Assembly: GCF_033115175.1 (NCBI RefSeq) | Contig: NW_026909196.1 | Coordinates: forward strand, 7,626,001-7,690,000 | DNA: 64,000 nucleotides | Direction of reading: 5' to 3' | From: Lepus europaeus | Taxonomy: Eukaryota > Chordata > Mammalia > Lagomorpha > Leporidae | Shown here: positions 41,801 to 54,503 of the stretch, in pieces | Position numbering within the stretch: the stretch's first letter is position 1 | How the letters are laid out: each line of letters begins with the position of its first letter | Made by a program: the position numbers and the translations under genes | Notes under the pieces: model-generated | What the model was told of the DNA's origin: nothing | The model's database searches: none | The model's input: only the letters and a program-made list of their open reading frames with translations

Positions 41801-44800
41801 GATATTTCTGTTTGTATAGATGACATTTTATGCACTTGCAAAACGAAAATACGTTGCATATCTCCAAAACTATTTTTACTGTGATTTTCTCGGTCCATTG
41901 CATACGAATTCCACACCAGTTTGTCCGGATATGACTGGTTAAGCCGGAAATATCCGGTTGTGTTTTGGCTAACACAATCCGAAATATGGTGAAAGCCTCT
42001 GTGTTTCTGTTTTCCGGATATTATGAAAAGACTTTATTGTTTTGAATGTTTTTATCAGGGAACATTTAATTTTGTACCATTGATACACTAATTGGTTCTT
42101 CAAGGGAACACCAGCTCTACACATTCGTATTTCCTTGGGAGAGAGCTAGAGGAACTGCGGCAATCAAACATGATATTTCTGTTTGTATCGATGTCATTTT
42201 ATGCACTTGCCTAAAGCAAAGACTTTGCTTTTCTCCAAAACCGTTTTTATGGTGATTTTCTCGGTCCATTGCATATGAACTCCACACCAGTTTGTCCGGA
42301 TATGACTGGATGAAACTGGAAATATCCGGTTTTGTTTTGGCTAACTCAATCCGAGATATTGCTGCAGCCTCTGTGTTTGTTTTTTTCGGATATTATCCAT
42401 GGACTTTATTGTTTTGAATGTTTTATATCTGGGAACATTTAATTTTGTGCTTGGAAACACTAATTGGTTCCACATGGAGACACCAGCTCTACACATTCAT
42501 ATTTTCTAGGGAGAAAGCTAGAGGAACTGCGACAAAGAAACACGATATGTCTTTTTGTATCTATGACATTTTATGCACTTGCCTAATAAAAGTACTTTGC
42601 TTTTCACCAAAACCATTTTTAATGTTCTCTCAGTCCATTGCATGTGAATTCCACACCAGTTTGTCAGGATATGACTGGATGAAACTGGAAATATCCAGAT
42701 AAGTTTTGGCTAACTCAATCCCAGATACTGTTACAGACTCTGTGTTTGTGTTTTCTGGATATTATCAATGGACATTATTGTTTTGAATGTTTTTTTATCG
42801 GGGAACATTTTATTTTGAGCTTGTAATCACTGATTGTTTCCACATGGAGATATGCGACAAACAAACATGATATTTCTGTTTGTATAGATGACATTTTATG
42901 CACTTGCCTAACGAAAAAACTTTGCTTTTCTCCAAAACCATTTTTACTGTGATTTTCTCGGTCCCTTGCATATGAATTCCACAACAGTTTGTCCGGATAT
43001 GAATGGATGAAACCGGAAATATGCGGTATTGTTTTGGATTATTCAATTCCAGATATTGCTGCAGCCCCTGTGTTTGTGTTTTCTGGATATCATCAACGGA
43101 CTTTTTTGTTTTAATGTTTTTTATCAGGGAACACTTTATTTTGAGCTTGTATACAGTAATTGGTTCCACATGGAAACACCAGCTCTACATATTCATATTT
43201 TCTAGGTAGAAAGTTAGAGGAACTGCGACAAACAAACATGATATTTCTGTTTGTATCGATGACATTTTATGCACTTGCCTAACGAAAAGACTTTGCTTTT
43301 CTCCAAACCATTTTTATTCTGATTTTCTCAGACTATTGCATACGAATTCCACCTCACGTTGTCCGGATATGACTGGATAAAACAGAAATATCCGGTTGTC
43401 TTTTGGCTAACTCAATCCGAAATATTGTGAAAGCCTCTGTGTTTTTGTTGTCTGGATCTTATCGATGGAGTTTATTGTTTTGAATGTTTTTATCAGGTAA
43501 CATTTAATTTTGTACCACTGAAACACTAATTGGTTCATCAAGGAGACTCCATCTCTACATATTTGTATTTTCTAGGGAGAAATCTAGAGGAACTGCGGCA
43601 AACAAACATGATATTTCTGTTTGTATCGATGACATTTTATGCACTTTCCTAACGAAATGACTCTGCTTTTCTCCAAAACCATTTTACTCTGATTTTCTCG
43701 GTCCATTGCATACGAATTCCACACCAGTTTGTCCAGATATGACTGGATGAAACCAGAAATATCCGGTTGTGTTTTGGCTATCAATCCGAAATACTGTGAA
43801 AGACATTGTATTTGTGTTTTCTGGATATTACCGATGGACTTTATTGTTTTGAATGTTTTTATCAGGGAACATTTAATTTTGCACCGTAGAAACACTAATT
43901 GGTTCATCATGGCGACACCAGCTCTACACATTCGTATTTTCTAGGGAGAAAGATAGAGGAACTGTGACAAACAAACATGATATTTCTGTTTGTATAGATG
44001 ACATTTTATGCACTTGCCAAAAGAAACGACTTTGCTTTTCTTCAAAACTATTTTTGCTGTGATTTTCTGGGTCCATTACATATGAACTCCATCCCACTTT
44101 GTCCGGATATGACTGGATGAAACCAGAAATATCCTCTTTTGTTTTGGCTAACTCCATTGAAATATTGCTACAGACTCTGTGTTTGTGTTTTCTGGATGTT
44201 ATCGATGGACTGTATTGTTTTGAATGTTTTTATCAGGGAACATTTCATTTTGTACCGTTGAAACACTAATTTATTCATCATAGGGACACCAGCTCTACAC
44301 ATTCGTATTTTCTAGGGAGAAAGCTGGAGGAACTGCGGCAAACAATCATGATATTTCTGTTTGTATAGATGACATTTTATGAACTTGACTAACGAAAAGA
44401 CTTTGCTTTTCTCCAAAACAATTTTTACTCTGATTTTCTCGGTGCATTTCCTACGATTTGCACAACAGTTTGTCCGGATATGACTGGATGATACCGGAAA
44501 TATCCGGTTATGTTTTGGCTAACTCAATCCCGGATATTGCTACAGACTCTGTGTTTGTGTATTCCTGATATTAGATGGACTTTATTGTTTTGAATGTTTT
44601 TTATCTGGGAACATTTAATTTTTTGCTTGGAAACACTAGTTGTTTCTACATGGAGACACCAGCTCTACACATTCGTATTTTCTAGGGAGAAAGCTAGAGG
44701 AAATGCAACAAACACACGTAATTTTTTTGTTTGTATAGATGACATTTTATGCACTTGCCTAAGGAAAAGACTTTGCTTTTCTCCAAAACCATTTGTACTG

Positions 44801-47800
44801 TGATTTTTTCGGTCCATTGCATACGAATTCCACACAACTTTGTCCGGATATGTCTGGATGAAACCAGAAATATCCGGTTGTGTTTTGGCTAACTGAATCC
44901 GAAATATTGCTACAGCCTCTGGTTTTATGTTTCTGGATATTATCCAGGGAGTTTATTGTTTTGAATGTTTTTATCAGGGAACATTTAATTTTGTACCGTT
45001 GAAACACTAATTGGTTCATCATGGGTACACCAGCTCTACAGATTCGTATTTTCTAGGGAGAAAGCTAGAGGAACTGCGGCAAACAAACATGATATTTCTG
45101 TTTATATAGATGACATTTTATGCATTTACCTAATGAAAATACTTTGCTTTTCTCAATAACCATTTTTACTGTGATTTTCTAGTTCCATTGCATGCAAATA
45201 AGACACCACTTTGTCCGGATATGACTGGATGAAACCAGAAATATCCGGTTGAATTTTGGCTAACTCCATCCCAGATATTGCTCCTGCCTCTGTGTTTGTG
45301 TTTTCCTGATATTATCCACGGACTTTATGGTTTTGAATGTTTTTTATCAGGGAACATTTAATTTTGTGCTTGGAAACACTAATTGGTTCCACATGGAGAC
45401 AACAGCTCTACACATTTGTATTTTCGATGGAGAAAGCTCGAGGAACTTCGGGAAACAAACATGATATTTCTGTTTGTACAGATGACATTTTATGCACTTG
45501 CTTGACGAAAAGACTTTGCTTTCCTCCAAAACCATTTTTACTGTGATTTTCTCGGTCCATTACATACGAATTCCACACCACTTTGTCCGAATATGACTGG
45601 ATGAAACTGGAAATATCCGTGATTTTTTTGGCTAACTCAATCCCAGATATTGCTACAGACTCTGTGTTTCTGTTTTCTGGATATTATCAGTGGACTTTAT
45701 TGTTTTGAAATTTTTTTATCAGTGAACATTTAATTTTGTGCTGGGATACACTAGTTGGTTCCACATGGAGACACCAGCTCTACACATTCGTATTTTCTAG
45801 GGAGAAAGCAAGAGGAACTGCGACAAACAAACATGATATTTCTGTTTGTATCGATGACATTTTATGCACTTTCCTAACGAAAAGACTTTGCTTTTCTCCA
45901 AAACCATTTTTACTGTGATTTTCTCGGTCCATTACATACGAATTCCACACCACTTTGTCCGGATATGACTGCATGAAAACAGAAATATCCGGTGTTGTTT
46001 TTTGGCTAACTCCATCCCAGATATTCCTACTGCCTCCGTGTTTGTGCTTTCTGGATATTATCAACGGACTTTATTGTTTTGATAGTTTTTCTCAGGGAAC
46101 ATTTAATTTTGTACCGTAGAAACACTAATTGGTTCCACATGGAGACACCAGCTCTAAACATTCGTATTTTCTAGGGAGAAAGCTAGAAGAACTGCGGCAA
46201 ACAAACATGATATTTCTGTTTGTATAGATGATATTTTTTGCACTTGCGTAAAGAAAAGACTTTTCTTTTCTCCAAAAGCATTTGTACTGCGATTTTCTGG
46301 GTCCATTGTATACGAATTCCAACCCACTTTGTCTGGATATCACTGGATGATACCAGTAATATCCGGTTGTGTTTTGGCTAACTGACTCCAGATATTGCTA
46401 CAGCCTCTGTGTTTGTGTTTTCTGGATTTTATCGATGTGCATTATTGTTTTGAATGTTTTTATCAGGGAACATTTAATTTTATACCGTAGAAACACTAAT
46501 CGGTTCCATAGGGAGACACCAGTCTACACATTCGTATTTTCTAGGGAGAAAGCTAGAGGAACTGCGGCAAACATGATATTTCTGTTTGTATAGATGACAT
46601 TTTATGCATTTGCCTAATGAAAAGACTTTGCTTTTCCCCAAAACCTTTTTTACTGTGATTTTCTCTGCCCATTGCACACGAATTCCACCCCACTTTGTCC
46701 GGATATGACTGGATGAAACCAGAAATATCCGGTTGTGTTTTGGCTAACTCCATCCCAGATATCCCTAGCCTCTTTGTTTGTGTTTTGTGGATATTTTCGA
46801 TGGACTTTATTGTTTTGAATGTTTTTATCAGGGGACATTTAATTTTGTACCGTAGAAACACAAGTAGGTTCAACATGGGGACACCAGCTCTACACATTCC
46901 TGTATTCCAGGGAGAAATCTAGAGGAACTGCCACAAACAAACATGATATGTCTGTTTGTATAGATGACATTTTATGCACCTACCCTCCGAAACGCCTTTG
47001 CTTTTTTCCAAAACCATTTTTACTGTGATTTTCTCAGTCCATTACATCCTAATTCCACCAAACTTTGTCTGGATATGACAGGATGAAACTTGAAATATCC
47101 GGTTGTGTTGTGGCTTACTATATCCCAGACATTGCTACAGCCTCTGTGTCTGAGTTTTCTGGATATTGTCAATGGACTTTATTGTTTTGAATATTTTTAT
47201 CAGAGAACATTTTTTTGGGGCTGGGAAACTCTGATTGGTTCCACATGGAGACACCAGCTCTACACATTCGTATTTTCTAGGGAGAAAGCTAGAGGAACTA
47301 CGGCAAACAAACATGATATTTCTGTTTGTACAGATGACATTTTAAGCACTTGGCTAACGAAAAGACTTTGCTTTTATCCAAAACCATTTTTACTGTGATT
47401 TTCTTGGCCTATTGCACACGAATTCCACACCACTTTGTCCGGATATGCCTGGATGAAACCAGAAATATCCGGTTGTGTTTTGGCTAACTCCATCCTAGAT
47501 ATTGCTACAGCTTCTGTGTTTGTGTTTTGTGGATATTATCAATGGACTTTATTGTTTTGAATGTTTTTATCAGGGAACAATTAATTTTGTGCTTGGAAAC
47601 ACTAATTGGTTCCACATGGAGACACCAGCTCTACACATTCGAATTTCTAGGGAGAAAGTGAGAGGAACTGTGGCATACAAACATGATATTTCTCTTTGTA
47701 TAAATGACATTTTATGCACTTGCCTAATGAAAAGACTTTGCTTTTCTCCAAAACCAATTTTACTGTGATTTTCTCGGTCCATTACCTATGAATTCCACAC

Positions 47801-49972
47801 CACTTTGTCCGGATATGGATGGATGAAACCAGAAATATCCGGTTGTGTTTTGGCTAACTCAATCCCAGATATTGCTTCAGCCACTGTGTTTGTGTTTTCT
47901 GGATATTTTCGATGGATTTTATTGTTTTGAATGTTTTTATCCGGGAACATTTAATTTTGTACCGTAGAAACACAAATAGGTTCAACATGGGGACACCAGC
48001 TCTACACATTACTGTATTCCAGGGAGAAATCTAGAGGAACTGCCGCAAACAAACATGATATGTCTGTTTCTATAGATGACATTTTATGCACTTGCCTAAA
48101 GAAAAGACTTTGCTTTTCTCCAAAACAATTTTTACTGCGATTTTCTCGGTCCATTACATACGAATTCCACCCAACTTTGTCCGGATATGACTGGATGAAA
48201 CCTGAAATATCCGGTTGTGTTTTTGCTTACTATATCCCGGGTATTGCTACAGCCACAGTGTCTGTGTTTTCTGGATATTATCGATGGATTTTACAGTTTT
48301 GAATTTTTTTATCGGGGAATATTTAATTTTGTGCTGGGAAACACTAATTGGTTCCACATGGAGTCACCAGCTCTACACTTTCGTATTTTCTAGGGAGAAA
48401 GCTAGAGGAACTGCGGCAAACAAACATGATATTTCTGATTGTATAGATGACATTTTATGCAATGTCCGAAGGAAAAGTCTTTGCTTTTCTCCAAAACCAT
48501 TTTTACTGTGATTTTGTCGGTCAATTACACAGAAATTCCACACCACTTTGTCCGGATATGCCTGGATGAAACCAGAAATATCTGGTTGTGTTTTGGCTAA
48601 CTCAATCCCAGATATTGCTACAGCTCTGTGTTTGTGTTTTCTGGATTTTATCGATGTGCTTTATTGTTTGGAATGTTTTTATCAGGGAACATTTAATTTT
48701 GTACCGTAGAAACACTAATTGGTTCCACAGGGAGACTCCGGTCTACACATTCGTATTTTCTAGTGAGAAAGCTAGAGGAACTGCGGCAAACAAAAATGAT
48801 ATTTCTGTTTGTGTAGATGATATTTTATGCACCTACCTACTGAAACGACTTTGCTTTTCTCCAAAACCATTTTTACTGTGGTTTTCTCGGTCCATTACAT
48901 CCGAATTCCACCAAACTTTGTCTGGATATGATTGGATGAAACCAAAAGTATCCGGTTGTGTTTTGGGTAACTCAATCCCAGATATTACTACAGCCTCAGT
49001 GTCTGAGTTTTCTGGATATTTTCAATCGATTTTATTGTTTTGAACATTTTTATCAGGGAACATTTAATTTTGTGCTGGGAAACACTAATTGGTTCCACAT
49101 GGAGACACCAGCTCTACATTTCGTATTTTCAAGGGAGAAAGCTAGAGGAACTGTGGAAAACAAACATGATATTTCTGTTTGTATAGATGACATTTTATGC
49201 AATGTCCGCAGGAAAAGTCTTTGCTTTTCTCCAAGACCATTTTTACTGTGATTTTCTCGGTCAATTACATACAAATTCCACACCACTTTCTCCGGATATG
49301 ACTGAATGAAACCAGAAATATCCGGTTGTGCTGTGGCTTACTATATCCTAGATATTGCTACAGTCTCAGTTTCTGAGTTTTCTGGATATTATCAATGGAC
49401 TTTGTTGTTTTGAATATGTTCATTAGCGAACATTTAATTTTGTGCTGGGAAATACTAATTGGTTCCACATGGAGACACCAGCTCTACACAATCGTATTTT
49501 CTAGGGAGAAAGTGAGAGGAACTGCGGCAAACAAACACGATATTTCTGTTTATATAGATGACATTTTATGCACTTGCCTAACAAAAGGCTTTGCTTTTCT
49601 CCAAAACCATTTTTACTGTGATTTTCTTGTTCTATTGCACAAGAATTCCACCCCACTTTGTCCAGATATGACTGGATGAAACCAGAAATATCTGGTTGTG
49701 TTTTGGCTAACTCAATCCCAGATATTGCTACAGCCTCTGTGTTTGTGTTTCCTGGATATTATCGATGGGCTTTATTGTTTTGAATGTTTTTATCAGGGAA
49801 CATTTAATTTTGTGCTACGAAACACTAATTGGTTCCTCATGGAGACACCAGCTCTACACATTCGTATTTTCTAGGGTTAAAGCTAGAGGAACTGCAGCAA
49901 ACAAACATGATATGTCTGTTTGTATAGATGACATTTTATGCACTTGCCTAACGAAAAGACATTGCTTTTCTC
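32891..49972 (+). repeat. Satellite array, right flank of diverged single monomers
   Basis: About 46 monomers of the same satellite, same orientation. Point differences and small indels are scattered and mostly private to single monomers, for example the private changes near 38,500, 39,650-39,750, 42,540 and 46,980. I see no kilobase block repeated at a constant offset. A few monomers are shortened: near 42,848 GGAGAT joins ATGCGACAAAC, and near 47,215 part of the AACATTTAATTTTG block is lost. This is what is expected of the old edge of an array that no longer exchanges with its core. Confidence 0.93.
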
Positions 49973-50994
49973 TTCCAGGATCCAGAGCATGAGGAGCAGG
50001 TCCTGATTTGCTCCAAGCAGAGGCAGTTCTTGATTCCCTGTGTAGTAGGAGTCAAACCTTGTTAGGTTGTCACATCCAGAAGCCATCACAGAGGGACTGT
50101 GGGTGCTGCGGAGTAACCTGAAGAGGCATGTAACCAAAGGTTGAGAGGACTGGGTGGCTTTCAAGCTATATAGACACTTCACTTGAGGACTAATGAGGGC
50201 ATGAATTCCAGGGAAGACAAAACAGCTGATAAAATCTTAAACAGCATCCAGTTTCTTTCATTCTCTCCACACAAGAATCTGAACTGCTCTCACACCATAT
50301 CCATTAACACATGTGGCATTAGAGCTCTGCTAATGCTTTTTCCTGAACACAGAGTAACAAAATAATAGTAAAAAACTTTCTATCCTGGAAACCAATACTG
50401 GGCCTAAAATGAATGATTTTTGTAGTGTCATCCAGGGCAGAACCAGGGGCTAAGCACAGTGCTGGTCACCTACAAAGGTCTTTTGTTAGAAGTGACAACC
50501 AGTTTAGAACAAAAAGTTAAAAAAATATATCCCTTACATAAAACATCCCATCTGTATTTCAGAGCTTTCTGTAGAAGTCCTAACTCAGTGTGTAAAAATG
50601 GGTAAGACCTTGATTAACAAGCCAGCTTGCATAATTTTCTATTAGTTTCATTGAAGACAAAGGATCATCTCTTGTGTACCTAAACTTGTTCAGCCAGTTC
50701 TCTATTTTGTTTTTATGTGTTTGTCAGAAGAGAACAAACTGTTAGTGTATCACCAAAAAAACCAATATACTTAGTGTAAATGAAAGCTTAACCCCAAACA
50801 ATCTTATCAGAGATGCTCATGTTCAAGCACTATTCCTTCTGCATGGTCCTTCCTGTCCCTTTTCAAGAGTCAAAGGAACATGCCCTCCTTTGAAAGTTGT
50901 TTTTGTATCTGAAGTGATGAGAGTTTTAGGCAGGTAAATATAGGATTATAAGGGCCAGTTATCTCATGATCCCTTTTCTCTTTCCTTCCTCCAG
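49973..50994. other. Single-copy-like DNA between satellite and KRAB-ZNF exon, no gene seen
   Basis: The satellite ends inside a monomer after AAAGACATTGCTTTTCTC, and the sequence changes at once to CCAGGATCCAGAGCATGAGG. No further satellite, SINE or L1 is recognised in this stretch. It is not CpG-rich, so it lacks the CpG-island promoter typical of KRAB-ZNF genes. It may contain an untranslated first exon; none can be pinned down from sequence alone. Confidence 0.6.
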
Positions 50995-51048
50995 CTGAAT
51001 CTTCACACTTATGTATATTCTTCTAGGGGAAAAATGAGCACATACCAG
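50995..51048 (+). CDS. KRAB zinc-finger gene: exon with start codon (coding part 51,034-51,048)
   Basis: A strong pyrimidine tract (about 50,970-50,992) and AG precede this 54-bp exon. ATG at 51,034 has A at position -3 and encodes MSTYQ. The exon then ends in CAG followed by the donor GTGAGT. KRAB-ZNF genes commonly have just such a small exon with a start codon and a few residues spliced in phase 0 to the KRAB-A exon. Joined to the exon at 62,700 the frame continues as [14 protein letters not shown] second possible acceptor (TTCTAG before GGGAAAAATG) would only shorten the 5' UTR. The intron that follows is 11,651 bp. The upstream exon and promoter are not identified. Confidence 0.82.
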
Positions 51049-51600
51049 GTGAGTTCACGTTTTAATAACCAGTGTGTTTTACAGTAAATTTCATAAGAGT
51101 TTCTATGTCAGTATATTTACATGGACAAGTAGAATAGAAATGGACCAGACACATACATAGAAGATACTCTTCTAGAAACACACAGGTGACTAGAAGAGCA
51201 AGGGTGGCATGCAAGTAGATGCAGGGTTTTATATCTGCATTACAAATTTTACCAAATCAAACTCCAAATTATTTCTGACATTTTTGATAGTCTTAGCAGA
51301 ATGGCAGACTGGAAATGATATGGGAAAAAGTTAAAAGGTTTACATTGATGACAAAGTTAAAGCAAACCTCTTCCTCATGAGATATAATCATGAACACAAA
51401 CGTGTTTGTTGTTCTTCAAGTGGTTGTTTAAATTAACTTGCTGAAATAACAGAATGTAACATCTACTTGTTCTTCATAGAAATAGAAAATGTAATGTTAA
51501 ATGCAAACTTGCTCAGTACTGTTTTTCAAGAACTGAAACACAGTAATTAAATTAGATTTGTTTCCTACGAATCAACTGACTGTCCTGAAAATTACTCTCC
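51049..51600. other. Intronic DNA, nothing recognised
   Basis: Start of the large intron, from the GTGAGT donor to the duplicated ATAAACATTTT target of the first CSINE. AT-rich, with no gene or repeat family that I can name. Confidence 0.5.
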
Positions 51601-51959
51601 ATAAACATTTTTCTTTTTGACAGGCAGAGTGGACAGTGAGAGAGAGAGAGACAGAGAGAAAGGTCTCCCTTTGCCATTGGTTCACCCTCCAATGGCTGCC
51701 GCGGCTGGCGCACTGCGGCCGGCGCAGCACGCAGATCCGATGGCAGGAGCCAGGTGCTTCTCCTGGTCTCCCATGGGGTGCAGGGCCCAAGGACTTGGGC
51801 CATCCTCCACTGCACTCCCTGGCCATAGCAGAGAGCTGGCCTGGAAGAAGGGCAACCGGGACAGAATCCAGCGCCCTGACCGGGACTAGAACCTGGTGTG
51901 CCGGCGCCGCTTGGCAGAGGATTAGCTTAGTGAGCCACGGCGCCGGCCATAAACATTTT
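51601..51959 (-). mobile_element. Young CSINE with perfect target duplication
   Basis: A tRNA-derived lagomorph SINE on the minus strand, body 51,612-51,948. On the minus strand it starts GGCCGGCGCCGTGGCTCAC, has a B-box-like GGTTCTAGTCCCGG, the GGTGAACCAATGG motif and a CT-rich 3' part ending CTGCCTGTCAAAAAG. The 11-bp target ATAAACATTTT is duplicated at 51,601-51,611 and 51,949-51,959. Near-intact length and a perfect duplication indicate recent insertion. It is not a tRNA gene and codes for no protein. Confidence 0.92.
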
Positions 51960-52315
51960 GAGTACCCATGATACTCAGACTGTTCAGCAGATGATCTATA
52001 ATTCTGGCTTTTTCAAATGTTCCCACAATTTTCATTCAACTTCAAATATCTCTGATGCCTTGGTGTCTTTTCACACTTGCCTAGAATCTCCAGTGACCCA
52101 AACTAGATTACAATCAAATCAAGTGAATGTTGTCTTGTCCTTTCTTTACTTGACTTTACTATAACACTAGCCTGTACTTCTCACTCTGCCCTTCTGGAAA
52201 GTTCTCTGAGAGTGACACTATCAGCCCTTATCTTCTTTTATCATTTCACTTAAATCATCCTGTTTTCATCCTTGGCCCTTTGTCTTCTTTACTTTGACTG
52301 ATTTCATCCTCTCAC
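51960..52315. other. Intronic DNA, nothing recognised
   Basis: AT-rich sequence between the CSINE and the ancient L1 3' end. No gene structure or repeat family is recognised. Confidence 0.45.
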
Positions 52316-52727
52316 TTTTTTTCTACAGCTTTATTGGGTTTCAATTCACCCAATTTAAAGTATAAAGTTCAGTGATATTTTTTAGTATATTCACAAATAT
52401 GGGCAAAAATCATCAGAGTCAAATCTAGAATATTTTTATTTCCTTAAAAACAAACTACATACTTTAACTAACATTCCATTGTGTTGTAGCTCCAAGAAGT
52501 CAATAAACTCCTTCCTTTAGATTTGCTGAACCATTTCATTAGTTCTTGTAGGACAGTTTTCTTGTGATTAATTCTCTATATTTTTCTTCATCTGAGAAGG
52601 TATTAATTTCTCTGTTCTTGCTGAATATAGAGGATTGTGGGCTAATAATCCTTTTCTTTCAGCACTTTGAATATGTCATCCCGCTGCCTTCTACTTTCTA
52701 TGCTTTTTCATTAGAAACCATTTTTTT
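52316..52727 (-). mobile_element. Ancient L1 (L1M-like), 3' segment, part 1
   Basis: Antisense sequence typical of old mammalian L1 3' regions: TTTATTGGGTTTCAATTCACCC, TTTTTAGTATATTCACAAAT and CTTTGAATATGTCATCCCGCTGCC. It is interrupted at 52,727 by a younger element and continues in register from 54,504. The subfamily assignment is from memory. Confidence 0.7.
52711..52727. repeat. Left target-site duplication of the L1/Gag composite element
   Basis: TTAGAAACCATTTTTT occurs here and again exactly at 54,504-54,519, bracketing the composite retroelement. A 16-bp perfect duplication next to a T-rich stretch (an A tail on the minus strand) is the signature of L1-mediated insertion. Confidence 0.9.
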
Positions 52728-54503
52728 AATTTTTATTTTATTTTTTTAACTTTTATTTAATGAATAAAAATTTCCAGTGTACAGCTTATGGATTACAATG
52801 GCTTCCCCCTCCCATAACTTCCCTCCCACCCGCAAACCTCCCCTCTCCCTCTCCTTCTCCCCTTCCATTCACATCAAGATTCATTTTCAATTCTCTTTAT
52901 ATACAGAAGATCAATTTAGTATAAAGATTTCAACAGTTTGCACCCACATAGAAACACAAAGTGAAACATACTGTTTGAGTACTAGTTATAGCATTAAATC
53001 AAAATGTACAGCACATTAAGGACAGAAATCCCACATGAGCAGCAAGTGCACAGTGGCTCTTGTTGTTGACCCAACAAATTGACAGTCTAGTTTATGGCGC
53101 CAGTAACCACCCTAGGGTGTCATCATGAGTTGCCAAGGCTATGGAAGCCTTCCAAGTTTGCTGACTCTGATCATATTTAGACAAGGTCATAAAAGACAGG
53201 GTGAGGATAGTAACCAATGATCCTAAGAGTGGCATTTACCAGGTTTGAACAATTATACAGCATTAAGTGGGGAAGAGGACCATCAGTACACACAGGTTGG
53301 GAGTAGAGCCATTGGTGGTAGAGTAGAGGTTATGATTACAAAGGAATGAGGCCCAAGTGTGCTAGACATGGTCTAGAACAAAGGACAGAGTCATTATTAG
53401 AGGAGCTAAGAAAGGTGCTGTCTAAGTTACAATTAAGTTTTCTGATTGAGAGGCAAATAGAACCTGATAGAAGGGGCTTGAATAATCTGTTGGGCTTTAG
53501 GCCTTGTAAGTTAAGAGGCCCAGGCCTATCTATCTCTTCACATGGGGTATATCCTAAGGGAGGTGTGAACCTCCTAGGGGAAGGCACTCTGTTGACTTTC
53601 ATTACTTGGCTGGCCTGGGAGGAGAGCTGGCCAGGTAAAGGCAGGTGGCATCTCTAGCAAGAAATTTACAGTTCTGCCTGCAATGTTGCTGACCCTACTT
53701 GACCATCCCCTCAGCTGCAGTGGTCACTTCGGAAGTTGGGCTGAGTGAAGGGCTTTTCAGCTTAGAGCCAATAAGATCTGTGGCTCTGACCTGGGCATCC
53801 TTCAACTCCAGGGCAGGTCCATTTCCAGTGATCCAACTCTTGGCAGAGCTGCCAGCGCTCTTCACAAGCTGACTTCTGCTGAAGCCCAGGCTTACCACAT
53901 TGAAAGCACTGCAGTGGACTGGCCTGTTGGATCTCCTTGAAGGCAGATCACTGTACAGAACAGCCATTAATAGGCCTGCCACCCATTGCTTCTGATGCCT
54001 AGCTTTCTTTTCCTCCTGGTTTCTGTTAAAGCAGACCAGAGGATGCAAGTCAAGGGAGTGCCCGTGTCCCATCTCTAATCTTCTGTGGCCTGAACTACAA
54101 GTCTATAGTCACAGGCATGTTCTGTAGTAGTTTTTCTAAGGCAGACAATGCCCATGAGGAAAATTATATTCTCACTTTAAAATTTTCTTTCCCTTTGGTC
54201 TGAAAGGCAGGTTTTTTCTACTTACTGTATACTTCACTGATGGCGAAGTGAATCTAGCTATGAGATTATTAGTTAAGTTCTTATTTTGGCTATGCTATTA
54301 CAGAAAAATGTTAGCCATCTCTTTTATAAGGTCTAAAGATTAAATTTGGCATCCTACAGATTCCTTCATAATAGAATTAGTTTCCTACCTTGAAGAGAAT
54401 AGAGAAATGAAAGAACAAGTTGGGCTTAGAATAGAGAAATGAGGGAGCAAGTCCTAGATCGCTTCCTGAAAATAGCAATATTACATGAATACTTAGCAAA
54501 CAG
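52728..54503 (-). mobile_element. Lagomorph L1 3' UTR joined to retroviral Gag-like sequence, one insertion
   Basis: A single 1.78-kb insertion on the minus strand, bounded by a 16-bp duplication. Its 3' part (52,728 to about 53,690) is the lagomorph L1 3' UTR: an A-rich tail, then ATTAAATAAAAGTT and the conserved TGGATTACAATGGC box (as seen on the + strand). Its 5' part (about 53,700-54,070) instead encodes degenerate retroviral Gag-like peptide. No ORF2 is present. The remaining 54,075-54,503 is not recognised. Either an L1 subfamily has this composite 5' sequence, or a chimeric RNA was retrotransposed. Confidence 0.75.
53695..54072 (-). pseudogene. Degenerate retroviral Gag nucleocapsid-like fragment
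   Basis: On the minus strand one frame holds two tandem zinc-knuckle-like patterns in 53,908-53,813. The first begins CFQCGKPG but has Leu where the His should be, and one extra residue before the last Cys. The second keeps C-x4-H-x4-C but has Trp in place of the first Cys. The upstream charged stretch (EEKKARHQKQ) is in a different frame, so at least one frameshift separates the two, and stops flank the knuckles. CCHC knuckles are a feature of retroviral Gag and not of mammalian L1 ORF1. The piece is non-functional. Alternative: a chance-similar stretch of an L1 3' region. Confidence 0.55.

Noticed and set aside
1..49972. CRISPR array or bacterial tandem repeat
   Set aside because: Units are ~371 bp with no unique spacers, and the flanks carry mammalian SINEs, L1 and a spliced KRAB gene.
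237..49992. Many short ORFs on both strands in the satellite, up to about 150 codons, as possible genes
   Set aside because: They repeat with the 371-bp monomer, which is not a multiple of three. They start and stop at the same monomer positions, shift frame with every indel, and have no splice, promoter or domain support. They follow from the low stop density of the repeat.
51636..51971. 111-codon + strand ORF near the first exon
   Set aside because: Entirely the antisense of the young CSINE.
53346..53657. 103-codon + strand ORF
   Set aside because: It is the opposite strand of the L1 3' UTR / composite element, with no domain and no gene structure.
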